Assembly: GCA_947462335.1 (NCBI GenBank)
Contig: OX381707.1
Location: 67,164,816-67,228,815, forward strand
DNA length: 64,000 nt
Origin: Harmothoe impar
Lineage: Eukaryota; Annelida; Polychaeta; Phyllodocida; Polynoidae
Direction: 5' to 3'
A program made the translations under genes and the position numbers. The notes beneath the pieces are model-generated. The model saw only the letters and a list, made by a program, of their open reading frames with translations, ran no database searches and was not told the DNA's origin. Shown piece by piece: positions 45,934 through 57,490 of the stretch (position 1 is the stretch's first letter; each line of letters opens with the position of its first letter).

Positions 45934-47390
45934 TTCTTATTGTACATTATTGGCCCTGTGTATAGTACTGGTAGTAGACAACGACGCTGTTTGATCATGA
46001 GATATAAAGACAAAAGAAAGAGACTAGTTAGTTGATCTACAGCATGCCCCATTTGAACCAGGCAGACATGGGTTTAAACAAGTACAGGTAAACCCATACA
46101 TAAATGGCTGTATTCAGTATTCTTCAGACACACAGCAGTGATATGAAACCATGGAAATGAAACCGGGGATAAAAGGTGATATCATCTTTAAGAGATAACT
46201 TCCTCAAAGATTCAGATATCTCCCACTACCTCTGCCAACTAGTGCTACATCAATGACTCAGGGCCCTTCACACACAGATCCACATCTAGGTCTGTGCAGA
46301 TGGCTTACAGAATAAGCAATGGCTGGCTGACTAGGGGGTCTAGTCTCCTCCACGGCCTAGACTCCCATGTTTTGGAGAACCAATGTCACTGTACTGGCTG
46401 CTGAAGATTAAGATCCCACCAAAGTGTTCAGATATCCATGTATTATAAGTCCATTATGATCTCCTTAGTACATATTGTAGTATTTTAACAATAGGACTGT
46501 TCCCACATGACCTTACTGTCACTGGCGAGCATCACACCATTGAAGCCGTAAAGTTATATTAGTAGTACAGTGTATAAGGATGAACATTTAGTGTATTCCT
46601 AACATGCACATGAACAAAGAAAAAGCAATACATTTTTGTACATGCACTTAACTGTAAGTAGCGTAGGTGTCGGGTTACTACTACATTCCCCTCGTCTCAC
46701 ACGATATACATGTATAAAACCACCTACATTCCTACAACACAATCCCAATGTACATTAATAGTGTAGCTGGGGGCAAACATTCGTCTAGTCCCATATTGCA
46801 GGTACGCTGTAACACAGATACGTGTATACTGGGGGTAACCTGGTTGTGATTACATTCCTCTGTAGTCTATAGGATTAGAGATAACATTCCTCTAGTCCCA
46901 CACTACAATACAAAAAAAACAACAGATACATGTAGACTGTACCACCTGAGTTGTGGCTTACATTCTTATAGCCTCATACACTGCAGGTACACTACAGCAC
47001 AGGTATACGTGTATACATTCTGTATGTTAGGGCTGCCATTGCCCTGCCCCCAGAGCTGGTATTGTACCTGTCACTGTGTTAGTAACACTGGTATCACCCA
47101 ACCCGCCCGTCACCCTATACCACCACCAAAGTGACACAGCTAATGCTTTATGCCCGGGGAGGGATCCACCCACTTTGAATGCCCTCCTCACAGGTGTGCC
47201 TTTGTGTGACAGGGATCCACGCCCACCTGCCTATACAGGTGTAGTATGCAGGTGTGTGATGGGGGGGGGGACAGGTCAGGTGAGAACTTGATCATTTCAC
47301 CTTGCCGCCTTCTGGCCGCGTTGTGCTCCGGTTCCCACGGCAGTGGCCATGTGCCAGCGGCAACCGACGATGTCTAGGTGTTAAAAAAGG
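45934..47390 (+). other. Intron 1; no gene seen
   Basis: 46560-47010 has loosely repeated blocks with ACATTCCTCTAGTCCCA and CACAGGTATACGTGTA-like phrases, perhaps an old degenerate repeat. No gene. Confidence 0.4.
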
Positions 47391-47662
47391 TGTTACCCCT
47401 TAAAGTGTAGCATAGTGCTTAAAGTGTTGTGTCATCTATCGTAATGATGCATGAATACAGCGAGTTACTCGCCATGGGCCGTATGTTTGCAGCATGCTGA
47501 CCCTTCAGGTGTGTGTTGACCTCGTAGGGTCGTCAAGCATGATGCATGAATGCAGTTCTGGCGAGTAACTTCATTCATGTATCGTGACTACATTCAGGGA
47601 TGGCTCATGACGACAAAGGACAATTTGTGCATTTAAGCATTGTGCAGCCTCTAAAGTATTAT
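47391..47662. mobile_element. MITE copy, GCATGATGCAT family
   Basis: The left end TTACCCCTTAAAGTGTAGCATAGTGCTTAA and right end AAGCATTGTGCAGCCTCTAAAG are inverted. The interior has two ATGATGCATGAAT units and the pair GAGTTACTCGCC/GGCGAGTAACT. Confidence 0.65.
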
Positions 47663-49514
47663 GGGGCGAGGCGACTGAAGAGGATTGTGACAGATCTGCA
47701 CAACCACCCTCCAGAGGCCACCATGGAGAAGAGGAGGACCCTGGATGGTCTTTTTATGTCCCCTTCTGTCACTTCTTTAGTCAGGTTAGGTGTAAATTGT
47801 AATAGAATAGAGTTGAGGTCAGTGTGCTCTTTTGCTTCTGAGAAAAATATTCTTTTCAGCTGCGTTGGCCGTTGGGAATACACTGTTATAAGCTGCATGG
47901 GTGTTCCCCTTGAGACATGATGGTGAGGGTCGTGTATTGCAAACAGGATACAGATTGATATAGAGGTATGCTGTCAGAGTTTCTTAGTGCAGTTAACTTC
48001 AGTTTGCTATAAACCGAGTGAGTCATTTAAACAAGTCCAGTGCCCATGCCCACAAATCATTTCTCATCGGATGAGACATCCCGCTATGATCTGGGTTGGA
48101 TCTTCTGCAATTAAGTATCAAACAGACACTAAAGCATGAATCATTTCCAACAATCAAAACTGCCCTAGATGAGAACTTGCAGTGCACACAGAAGCACACA
48201 GTAGGCGTTCGTTTCCCTATGGGAGAGGTACCCTGCCCATTCAGAAGCAATGGGAACAAGGAAAAAGGAAGTCATTAGATGCATGGAAGCCACTCGTGGG
48301 CATGCATCCCCCGGTGTAGCACTGTGCCTCACCTTTATAAACGACCTTTTTGATCCTGGCAGTTCCATGTGAAGCTATTTAAACGCTGCAATAATTAGAG
48401 GTTCCAGTGCCAAGGCAGGCTCGGCTGTCTAGTCCCTTTGAAGGTCTATTTGTGTCTGTGGGCCTCTCCCCGCTCTCCTCTCCCACTACCTGTGCCAATT
48501 AAAGAGATGCCTATAAAAACACTTGGCACGTTTCAGTAATTGGGAAGCAGGTAGTAGCAGCACGCGCCCTATGCTGTTGGAACAGGTGCTTGTAGATCAG
48601 TCGGCTACTGACCTGCTGCCGGCTTTAATATGGCAAGTGCCCCACTACTCAGAATAACTGCATCCGGATATTTTAGTGATAAATATTATGATGGAGGTTT
48701 GAACTGAATAAATAGTGCGGCCGCCACTTGGGACTGTCTTTCAGTTAACTGTACACCCACAACCCGGACAACAACACCAACAACAACAATATCAGCAATT
48801 TGACTGCTAAATACATGTAGCCCGCAACCACCCTTAGTATTGCAACATATGACTTGAGTTCAGAGTACGAGGATACTCCAGAATGTAAAACAGGTCAATG
48901 TGTAGAGGTTGTATCATTGTTTAATACAGTTGAATACATATCTGAAGTGCAGAACTATATACACGTACCGGTATAGTACTACCTACTGACGACCATACAA
49001 AGACATCACACTCAACTGAAGACTGACAAAACACAGCCAAACCTTTCCAGATCTGAGCCCCAGCCTACCTCCAAAACCCACCTCCCACCGTGGTCTGCCA
49101 CCGTTGGCTCTGCCTACAAAAAAAGATATGAAGCTACGGACAAAAACTGGAAACCAACGAGAGGAAAGAGAAATTCTGTTCCACTGGTTGGATTTGCACT
49201 CAGCTGGCTGGTAGCCTTTCTTTTGTGCTGTTGGTTAAAAATACAGAGAGCTAGGAGGGGACAAAAAGGGAACACAAGACATTCTGTGAAGGCTCCAGGA
49301 GGTCCCGACTAGCTTCTCATTATCGCCACCAGGGACCGGAAGTAGTCTCAGGGCATAAATCCATTCCTAAACCATGACACGATAAAATGATAATGTCCGG
49401 TCCACTGAACATCGGTACCACTGTGCTATGCGTCTGTGGCTTCAAATTTGGATTTTCACAGACAGCATGTAAACAGTGTTCATCAAATGGTGAGCTCTGC
49501 GATCTAATTTAGCA
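47663..49514 (+). other. Intron 1; no gene seen
   Basis: A 106-codon frame (47600-47920) overlaps the MITE and lacks family resemblance. 48380-48720 is a non-repetitive block with homeodomain-like AATTA motifs. Confidence 0.4.
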
Positions 49515-49710
49515 ACGAACAAAATGGCACAGGTTTTCTGTTGAGTACATCTGTGATAGTGAATTCTGATGTCATTGGAGTGATGTAATAAATACATTCA
49601 TGCATGTAAATGAAATTGCAACTACGGTACACGTATTACTATGATTATTTCATGTGATCGAAGCATGCCTGTGTCCAATTGGATAGTATAAGCATGTGAT
49701 GCAGGGGCAT
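49515..49710 (+). repeat. Direct duplication of about 196 bp, copy 1
   Basis: Nearly identical to 50053-50248 (a handful of differences). The unit runs from ACGAACAA to GTGATGCAGG. Copies are 538 bases apart, so it is a recent local segmental duplication. Confidence 0.9.
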
Positions 49711-50052
49711 TGTCTGAATGCGCTGTACAAATAATTTGACTTTTGAAGCATACGGTAGTCGTGCTACCATTGTACAAGTTCTATGCATGCCCATCAAACT
49801 ACTATATTTACCGGTATAGCATCTATCCATTCTGTATTTTCGGACAAAGGGGACCTTGCACCAGAATAGACACCCAGACTTGTTTGTGAAATTAAAATTC
49901 AGTAAAAATGTCAGAACTGATGGTATCATCAGATTATACTGATCCTTTATGAATAGCTACGTTGATGCTGAAAACTAGGTCTGGCTTCCGCACGCGATCA
50001 CTAAACTGCTGGCTATATACATGCATACAATATATTCATGTCTCGTATGTAT

Positions 50053-50248
50053 ACGAACAACATGGCACGGGTTTTCTGTTGAGTACATCTGTGATAGTGC
50101 ATTCTGATGTCATTGGAGTGATGTAATAAATACATTCATGCATGTAAATGAAATTGCAACTACGGTACACGTATTACTATGATTATTTCATGTGATCGAA
50201 GCATGCCTGTGTCCAATTGGATAGTATAAGCATGTGATGCAGGGACAT
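50053..50248 (+). repeat. Direct duplication of about 196 bp, copy 2
   Basis: See 49515-49710. Confidence 0.9.
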
Positions 50249-50863
50249 GTATACATGTTCTAGTACCGGTAATATGCATCTCATACACTACTACTAATAT
50301 ACTTAAAATCAAAAGTGACCACTGTTTAAAACCATCTACACCTCGACACTACCTTGGATCTACTGGCTGGTTGCCATGCCCGCCCCCCTGAGGTCAACTT
50401 TCGTTGTCAGGGCCTGTCTCCATAGCATCTTGTGTCATAATCAGATGATGCATCCATCACTAATATACGTACGTTCAACTTTCAATTTCTAATCATATTC
50501 CTGAAGGCTGAATGTCAAAGTCTAGGTTATACCAAAGGCAAAGACTAACGGTAATTGAGATTGAACAGGACAGTAAATTAACATACCTAAATCTGGCCCG
50601 AAAAAGGAAATGATGGATGAGAAGTGCACAGATAGCAAGAAGGGATTCTTCTTGTGGCATGTTTGTTGTACGGACAAATGGCTGGTGTTAAAATATAATG
50701 ACTGATTTTATCTGCGTGGGACCCTGGCCGTCCGTCGTGTGACGCCTCAGACCCTAGAGCATTTACAGCGTTTTTCAGCCAATCTGTCAACCCAGTTTCT
50801 GCCGACCAGGCTGCAGCAATTTTCCAGCCAGCGTTCTCTAATTAGTCCACTGCCTGTCATTGA

Positions 50864-51109
50864 TGTGCCTCTACATGGGTAAAATTCGACACGTGCGACA
50901 CGGCGACACGGCCCTTTTAAAATTCGACACGTGCGACACGGCCCTTTTAAAATTCGACGGACACAGGGAAAAGGGGATTAAAAATCGACCCACAGGATTT
51001 TTTTCTCTTAGTTCTTATGTAGCTAAAAATCGACACAGCGACACGCCCCTTTTGCTAAAAATCGACACGCCGCCATGGTCAAAAGTTCGGGTACCCATGT
51101 AGAGGCACA
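50864..51109 (-). mobile_element. TGTGCC...GGCACA MITE, copy 2
   Basis: Perfect terminal inverted repeat TGTGCCTCTACATGGGTA, with TTGA duplicated at 50860-50863 and 51110-51113. Homologous to copy 1 in opposite orientation. TGT...ACA ends with 4 bp duplications resemble Ginger-type or other 4 bp-duplicating DNA transposons; the assignment is inference. Confidence 0.85.
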
Positions 51110-51113
51110 TTGA

Positions 51114-51805
51114 TAGTGATGATGTGTTTGCCTCTTCCTTCAGTGGGTTAGCTAGGCCAATGTTCCGGATACCAATGCCAGTTTGGGACTTTGATTGGTT
51201 GGTTAATAAGCACATTCATGTGCAATCTATATTGATACTAGAATTACAAACTATGGTCCTGTGTGAGCCATGTTCTTGACCCTGCAAAATGTCTAGACTG
51301 AATCGTGCCCAGCCAAATTAGGTCCAAGAAGAAATCTCCCAGACAGCATTAAGCCTGGGCAGGCTTTCCATTAAGATGTGATCTGGTTTAATTCTGGAGG
51401 TAATCAGGGTATCTGTAATTAGACTCTTCTTACCACATTCCATGAATGACTAACACTTTATCCTGGCATGCCGGACAAAAAAAGATGGAATATTTTCACC
51501 ATTTCCCCTCCGAGGATTGTATGGATTTGCGCTGATCTTGCATATTAATTGTTAACCAGGGAATGCAGAGCTACTTTTCTCTATTCCCAAAGGATTAATT
51601 AGTTATTTGGCGGAATGGACGTGTCTGCCAGATAAGACCCAGTTGGTACAGCTTTCCCTTATGACAACAGTTTTATTCTACTTTTGCACTTTTGTCCAGC
51701 TGATATCGGAATCAGTACCTGAGGCTACTACAGGTACCACAAATGTGTGTTTCGGGTCATCCCCTTTGCTCAGAAAAATAGCACAGTCATTGAAGTCACA
51801 TGTAT
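51114..51805 (+). other. Intron 1; candidate regulatory block, no gene
   Basis: 51280-51610 is non-repetitive and rich in TAATTA, GGATTAATTAG and GTTAACC motifs, as in developmental enhancers. This is only suggestive. Confidence 0.3.
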
Positions 51806-52155
51806 GCCTTTAAAGGCCGCATTGTGCTTTAATCCAAAATGCCCATGGTCGTCATAATGCATGGATGCGGCTCTGGTGATCGAGTAACTCATCAGTGTCA
51901 CCTTCAAGCATCACGCTGAACCTACAGGTTTGATGTATGCGGTCGACTCTCACTTTCTCGAATTTGGAAAATGCAAGGGAAAATGTCTGAGGAAGCAAAT
52001 TATCCTAGGAATGAAGCCCAAATATAATGGAACAGGAAGTGATGGATCCGATGTAGTAAATGTTCGAGGTAGTGAGGGTTGACTGTACAGTCCCAAAGGG
52101 TCGGCATGATGCATGAATGCATCATGATGAGCACGGGTTAAGTGCAATAAAGCCC
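51806..52155. mobile_element. MITE copy, GCATGATGCAT family, interrupted
   Basis: The left end CCTTTAAAGGCCGCATTGTG and right part GGGTCGGCATGATGCATGAA belong to the family. They are separated by the pogo-like element at 51942-52087. Confidence 0.6.
51942..52087. mobile_element. pogo/Tigger-like MITE nested in another MITE
   Basis: GTCGACTCTCACTTTCTCGAA at the left is near-inverse to TTCGAGGTAGTGAGGGTTGAC at the right, with TA next to the right terminus. The CAGT(C)AACCCTC...CTCGAA terminal pattern resembles pogo/Tigger elements. It is 146 bp and non-coding. Confidence 0.6.
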
Positions 52156-53624
52156 CATATTTCCCAACGACGGTGACGTAGGCCACGTCACCTGACCTGG
52201 GTTCAAACAGAGGGCCGCTAGGTGGCAGCCCCAATCACTTCACATTCCCTAACCTTGCATCACCCACAATGCAAGGTCACGACCGACCTCAGTGACACCC
52301 TCCCACTCTACTAAATAACTGATTGAATTCAGACTTTGGCACTGTATAATAAGGCTGGGTGATTGTTGAGGGAACAATGGCCCAGTTTCTACTCAATATC
52401 CATGGATCAGGATGAAGCAATTTAGATATACAATATACTCTCAAGTCATTGATTTTGAAATGAGGATGTAGAAATTCTGTACGTATTTAAGCACACAGAA
52501 TTAACGTATCTTTGTGGTGATTCTTGCTGAGAGTGAAACAGCTGGTGAAGAAAACAGAAAATACAAGCCAGCTGAGATATGTAGCAGTGGCATGATATTG
52601 GGGGTAAAGGCAGCAGCAGTGGTGGTGGTATATACACATATATAGTGATGGTGGACGAGATGTCCCCGTCACGACAGGTTAATCTAATCTACCCAGCCCC
52701 ATCCACTAACCCGCCGTGACAGCCGCTGGGCCCTGCTCTCCTACCAGCTCACCCACTCATAGCTCCTGCTAATACTACTACTGTAAGGCAGCCATGTGTT
52801 TTGGTAGCCACTGATTGAATCATTCATCCTTCATTTCTGGTACAGGGAGGGAGGTAATACACGAGGTAATAGCATTGGTGGCTGAGAGGGAGGGGCGGGG
52901 GGTGCATCCATTCAGCGATGGCTCTCATGTTGTATTCAAACTACAGGTATTTCTCTTTTTAAGCATTTGTGTGGTAATAGGAGGGTTTAATCTGCGATCA
53001 TGAGTACTATAACTTGTATAAGTCTGATCCTGGTAGTGGTGATTTATAAAAAGGGATAAGTTAGAGGTAGAGGATTCGTTTGGTTTAGTGACGACTCCGG
53101 CCTTATATCGATAAAGGCCAATTTGACCAAAACAGGTGACTTAATTTGTGAATGTTCCCAAGCTTATGAATGTTTCTTCCCTGGCGTGGGAGGAGTGGGA
53201 GACGTTGACCATGGCAGGGGCTGTGAGGAGATGGATGGTATGAAATGGTTTTCTTTTTTCACAAACCACTGCTGCACACGCTGAGCTAGATCTATGGGCC
53301 TGGCGGGAGGGCTGGTTGGAATTAGATCAATGGATGTGGAATAACCCACGAGAGCCGTATATCGACTGGAGTGGTGAATGTCGAAACTGATCTAATCAGA
53401 TCTACTCACTTTGTTTGTAGCTATGACTAGATACAAACATAACCTCAACTTGTTGTGACTTCAGCCGTGTATTAATTCACCGCAATGACACAGCAATTAT
53501 TGCCTTAGTTTACCAATCATGTGACCAGCAGGGTCGGGGTCGGGGGGGGGTGGCAAACCTCTTATTGGCTATGCCTTTGTAAGACGATTTCAACTGCCTC
53601 AAATGTGCCAAGGATCACCAGCGT
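52156..53624 (+). other. Intron 1; no gene seen
   Basis: Non-coding; no repeats resolved. Confidence 0.4.
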
Positions 53625-53671
53625 CGAGTGTGTGTGTGTGTGTGGGTGGGGGGGGGGGGGGGGGGGGGGGC
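53625..53671 (+). repeat. (GT)n followed by a run of about 22 G
   Basis: Visible directly; one of the longest G homopolymers in the window. Confidence 0.85.
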
Positions 53672-54656
53672 GTCCCAATATTGGTGACATCAATGTCAAA
53701 GTTAATGATGGTGGTTCCTGAACTGAATGTTGAACAGCGCTAGGAGGAGGCAGTGTCCATGGGCAGGACCCCGAAAAGGACTTTACGTCTCCATACAATG
53801 ATCAGGTCATAGCCAGGTCCCACCACCACCACCCCCTCCCCTCCCTCTCTCCCCTCCCCCCTCCCCCCTCCATCCACTACATATTGAACATGTGGGGTAG
53901 TTTGCAGAGCCCGGCAAACACCAGTATATTACCATATATCCGTCTAGGCGGCGTGGCCCTGGTGCTGGCCACATAAAGCACATAAAGCCTGACTGTCCCA
54001 TTCCGACAGCTCCTGCAGCCAGCCCCCCTTGGTTTACTACCCCGACCCCCCCCCCCCCCCTGCTCCTGCTGCTACCCCGGCCCATGACGGATGGGAGCCG
54101 GGTATTGCCCCCTGTGGTGTGATCTGGAGGCAGATTTACAGCAAGTCCCAGACATCTCTATAATGAGGCCCTCTCTGAGCTGCTCGCCAGTTGCTCCCCC
54201 TCAGAGGAGAGCAGCATGTAAATAACTAGTGTTTGGGGGAAAACAGGCATTTTAATGGCCATTCTCAAAACACTTTGGGGCTTCAAAACATGCAATGCAA
54301 CCCAGAAATGGAGCCTTGGAACCTGAAATCGCAGCAAGCTGACCACTATGATCGATAGGATCGTATGATAAAGTGCATTGACCAGGATATTCAAATAATT
54401 GAGGTTTTAAAACAGCTCAATGGCCACAAGTTGTGTTTTCTCATGAATTTTGTACAATCTGGTATGCATTGACACGTATAATTTGTGCCAACTCATACCC
54501 TTCTTTGTTTGGTGACTATGTATCTAAATGAAATAAATGCACATGTATTCATAATATGACCATCATTGCCCCATTTTACCAATGAAACAACCACCTCTAT
54601 TAAACCGTCATACCGGTAACGTGCTATCATACACATGTTTTAAAAACTGCATCGTC
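53672..54656 (+). other. Intron 1; no gene seen
   Basis: C-rich tracts at 53820-53870 and 54046-54061. Confidence 0.4.
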
Positions 54657-54698
54657 ATTACAATTCTAACCTATGTTCTCTCTTTTTTGCAGGTAAGT
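54657..54698 (+). promoter_or_regulatory. Candidate recursive (ratchet) splice site 2
   Basis: TTCTAAC at about 54664-54670 matches a branch-point consensus. It is followed by TATGTTCTCTCTTTTTTGCAG ending at 54692 and then GTAAGTG at 54693. Strong branch point, tract, acceptor and immediate donor make this the better of the two candidates. It is 34.5 kb past site 1 and on the strand of the KDM3-like exon. Confidence 0.6.
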
Positions 54699-56419
54699 GT
54701 CCCATATCGGCCATATTGGATTTACCTCCCGTGCTGTGCTGATAACGGATATCGGTATCTACTGATATCCCACAGATAAGTACAGACCATACAGTGATAA
54801 TTGACAGCCACAACAACATCGTATAGGATTAGCATTTGATAAGAAAAAACACTAGCAAGTGAAACGACCTGTAAAGGCCACTGATTGAACGCTCACACGC
54901 CCATCTCTATCTTTTACCGAGAAAAGTATTTCAACACTTAACCAGGATTTCCATATAATTTTCATTTTCTAAAATGATTTGGCTATAGTGTCAGAACAAG
55001 AAATTCCTCGCACTATCGTGTTGAGTCTTTCTATGGGCTACCCCAGACCTCTTGATGTGTATTGGAAGTCCCTGTACTAGGCTGTAGTGATCGTTTATTA
55101 GTTTCTGGGTGTGTGACTTTGGGTTGATACTCACTTCGCTACTGCTCGATAGAATATGGTGGGAAATGTCACCCAATATACCCAACCGGTCCCACAGTGT
55201 ATTTTATTAGTTTCTAATTATTGGGAGGCGGTGTGAGTTTCTTCTATAGATGTATAGGGTTGAAGCCTGTTGTGTATAATGGAGGTTTCTCTATAGTAGA
55301 TCTGCTGGTTTCATCATGAGGCTGCTATAGGTGGAGTTCTAGTGTTAAACCCTGGACTGAAAGTGTTATATGTGTTCAGTGTGAATCACATGGACCAATG
55401 TAGGCCACCATGGTGTGTATGAAGCCTTGGGGCTGGTAATGGCATGCAATGCAAACTATGCTGGCACGCTAAAGGCAAACACCCCTAAACCTTACTGCAT
55501 ACCGTCCCATGTCAATCTAGCCTACCCATCAGAAGGGTGTCAGGTCCAACCAGGTCTCACACCTTCAGAAATAGAACATTCCTGTGTTGCCTCAAGAAAA
55601 GAATAAATATGGAATCCTAAAATTGCATCGTATGTACACATAATTCTAGCTGAGGTTCAAAATGATGGATAGGAACATGTGTAAACACTGGGTACTGCAT
55701 GACCTATTTAAAAAGCAGTCCCACTTTCTACAAACGTGACTATTGGGTGGCCAAGCTGAACAACATTAAAATGCTTGTTTTAGTTTGGATTAGAGACTCT
55801 GTTCTGGTTGGCTGATGTTTATTACAGAGATAAAGGCCAGCATATTGAGTTTATCCAGGTGCGCCTATTGCGTGATGAGTCTGCTGATGCATGGCACTGG
55901 CACCGCCTCAGCCACCACTAATACTACCCGTCATAAACCCCACCAGCAGATCAATACCTGAACCAGCCCTCACTGCCCTCCTCCTGCCTGCTGGTAAATC
56001 TTCTCAGCAGCCAGATATGGGTCATTTGGCTGACACACATTTATGTGTACTATTGGCGTCAATAATGCTTTACTAAGCCACCTTTAATTATAGGGCTTAG
56101 TGTGGGGTGGGGGGGGGGGGTGTACAGCCGCTTATGTGGGATCAAGCTTTTTTTAACACACATGAGCTGATTAGCATTAGACTGAATCGAACCTCAGTTA
56201 TAATGATGCAGATGTACACATTTAGGTAACTGACATTACCACTACAATTAACATTTAGTTGTATGCAATTAGTCCAGACAACACGCCTGAATCATTAGGA
56301 CAATTAGCGATGCATTACAAGGCTCTTACATAAACATAAATACATAAATAAATAGGGTTTAAGGCTAAACTCATTTCAAGCAGAAGTTTCTGAGTAAGGG
56401 CTATGCGCATTTGCCACAA
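54699..56419 (+). other. Intron 1; no gene seen
   Basis: Non-coding; G run at about 56107-56120. Confidence 0.4.
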
Positions 56420-57490
56420 CCCTACCCGGGCCAGAATGCAGTGGAAGGACAGTGTTGAATCAGTGTTTAAACAGTGTAGTGTGGCAGTAGTGCTTCAGTG
56501 TTGAAGCAGTGTCAGTAACAGTGCACAATCAGCATCCACTGCTGGTCCACTGCCTAACACTACAGAACAGGGTAGTAGTGGTCCAGTGATAAAACAGTGT
56601 ATGATCAGTGTGCAAGCAGTAGTGTATCAGTATGTCCGAAATATGTAAATTAGGTGGCAGTACTAGATCAGTAGCCTACTGTTTTAGCACTGCTATAGCA
56701 GTGGCTATTCAGTAGGTGTTGTAGCCCATATAAAATGGGGATTGTGGCAGTATTGGATCAGTACTACTGAGCAACCACTGTATTAGCAGTAGCTGACCAG
56801 TAGACTACTGATGAAGCACTGCTGTAGCAGTATGGCATCAGTAGTACTGATGCTAAGGTGAGCAATCAGTGGATATACAAATGTCATGTACAATTCAGAA
56901 GGCCTTTCAAGATGTTGACCCAATAGAAAGAATAAGGCTGTTAGTGTGAGAACAGGTTTGTGTGATTTACTTACCATAGTGAAATCTTAATTCTATTTCA
57001 AGTAGTCCACTGTGATCACAGGGTCTTGAATGTATTATATGCCCATTCTTGTAAGATTGAGTAGCCTCCTTGTCAGAATATTTCTGTAAAATATGCTCCC
57101 TATGTGTTTCTCTGTTGGTCCCACTGGATTCTGGCGCATTCTGTTTAACTGTCATATTTGAATGTGTCTAGTAACCCAAATAAAAGTAGGCCATAAGTAC
57201 CAGTATGTCAGTATTGAATCAGTGACTACTGAATTACACTGACACTCGCCCTGGGGACTATGTCCCAGAAGTGTTGGATCAGTAGCCCTGGGAATAATAA
57301 CCCATGAACTGACAAAGAAATAGCAGTGGAAGTTCAGTGGACTACTGGTTCTGCACTTAATAAAGCAGTGAGGGATCAGTAGTTCTGGGAGTGTTATATC
57401 AGTGCATACTGAAATATGCAGTGGTAAATCAGTTGTGTTGCAGTGGCCACTGATTTAAGAAGTAGATACTGCCTTCTGGCCCGGGTAGGG
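56420..57490. mobile_element. TIR-bounded element made of degenerate CAGTA/TACTG repeats
   Basis: CCCTACCCGGGCCAGAA (56420-56436) is exactly inverted at 57474-57490. The interior consists of irregular 8-14 base units such as GCAGTA, GATCAGTA, CTACTGA and CACTG, on both strands. Non-repetitive DNA at about 56880-57190 splits it, perhaps a later insertion. No target duplication was found and no protein is encoded. Confidence 0.7.
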
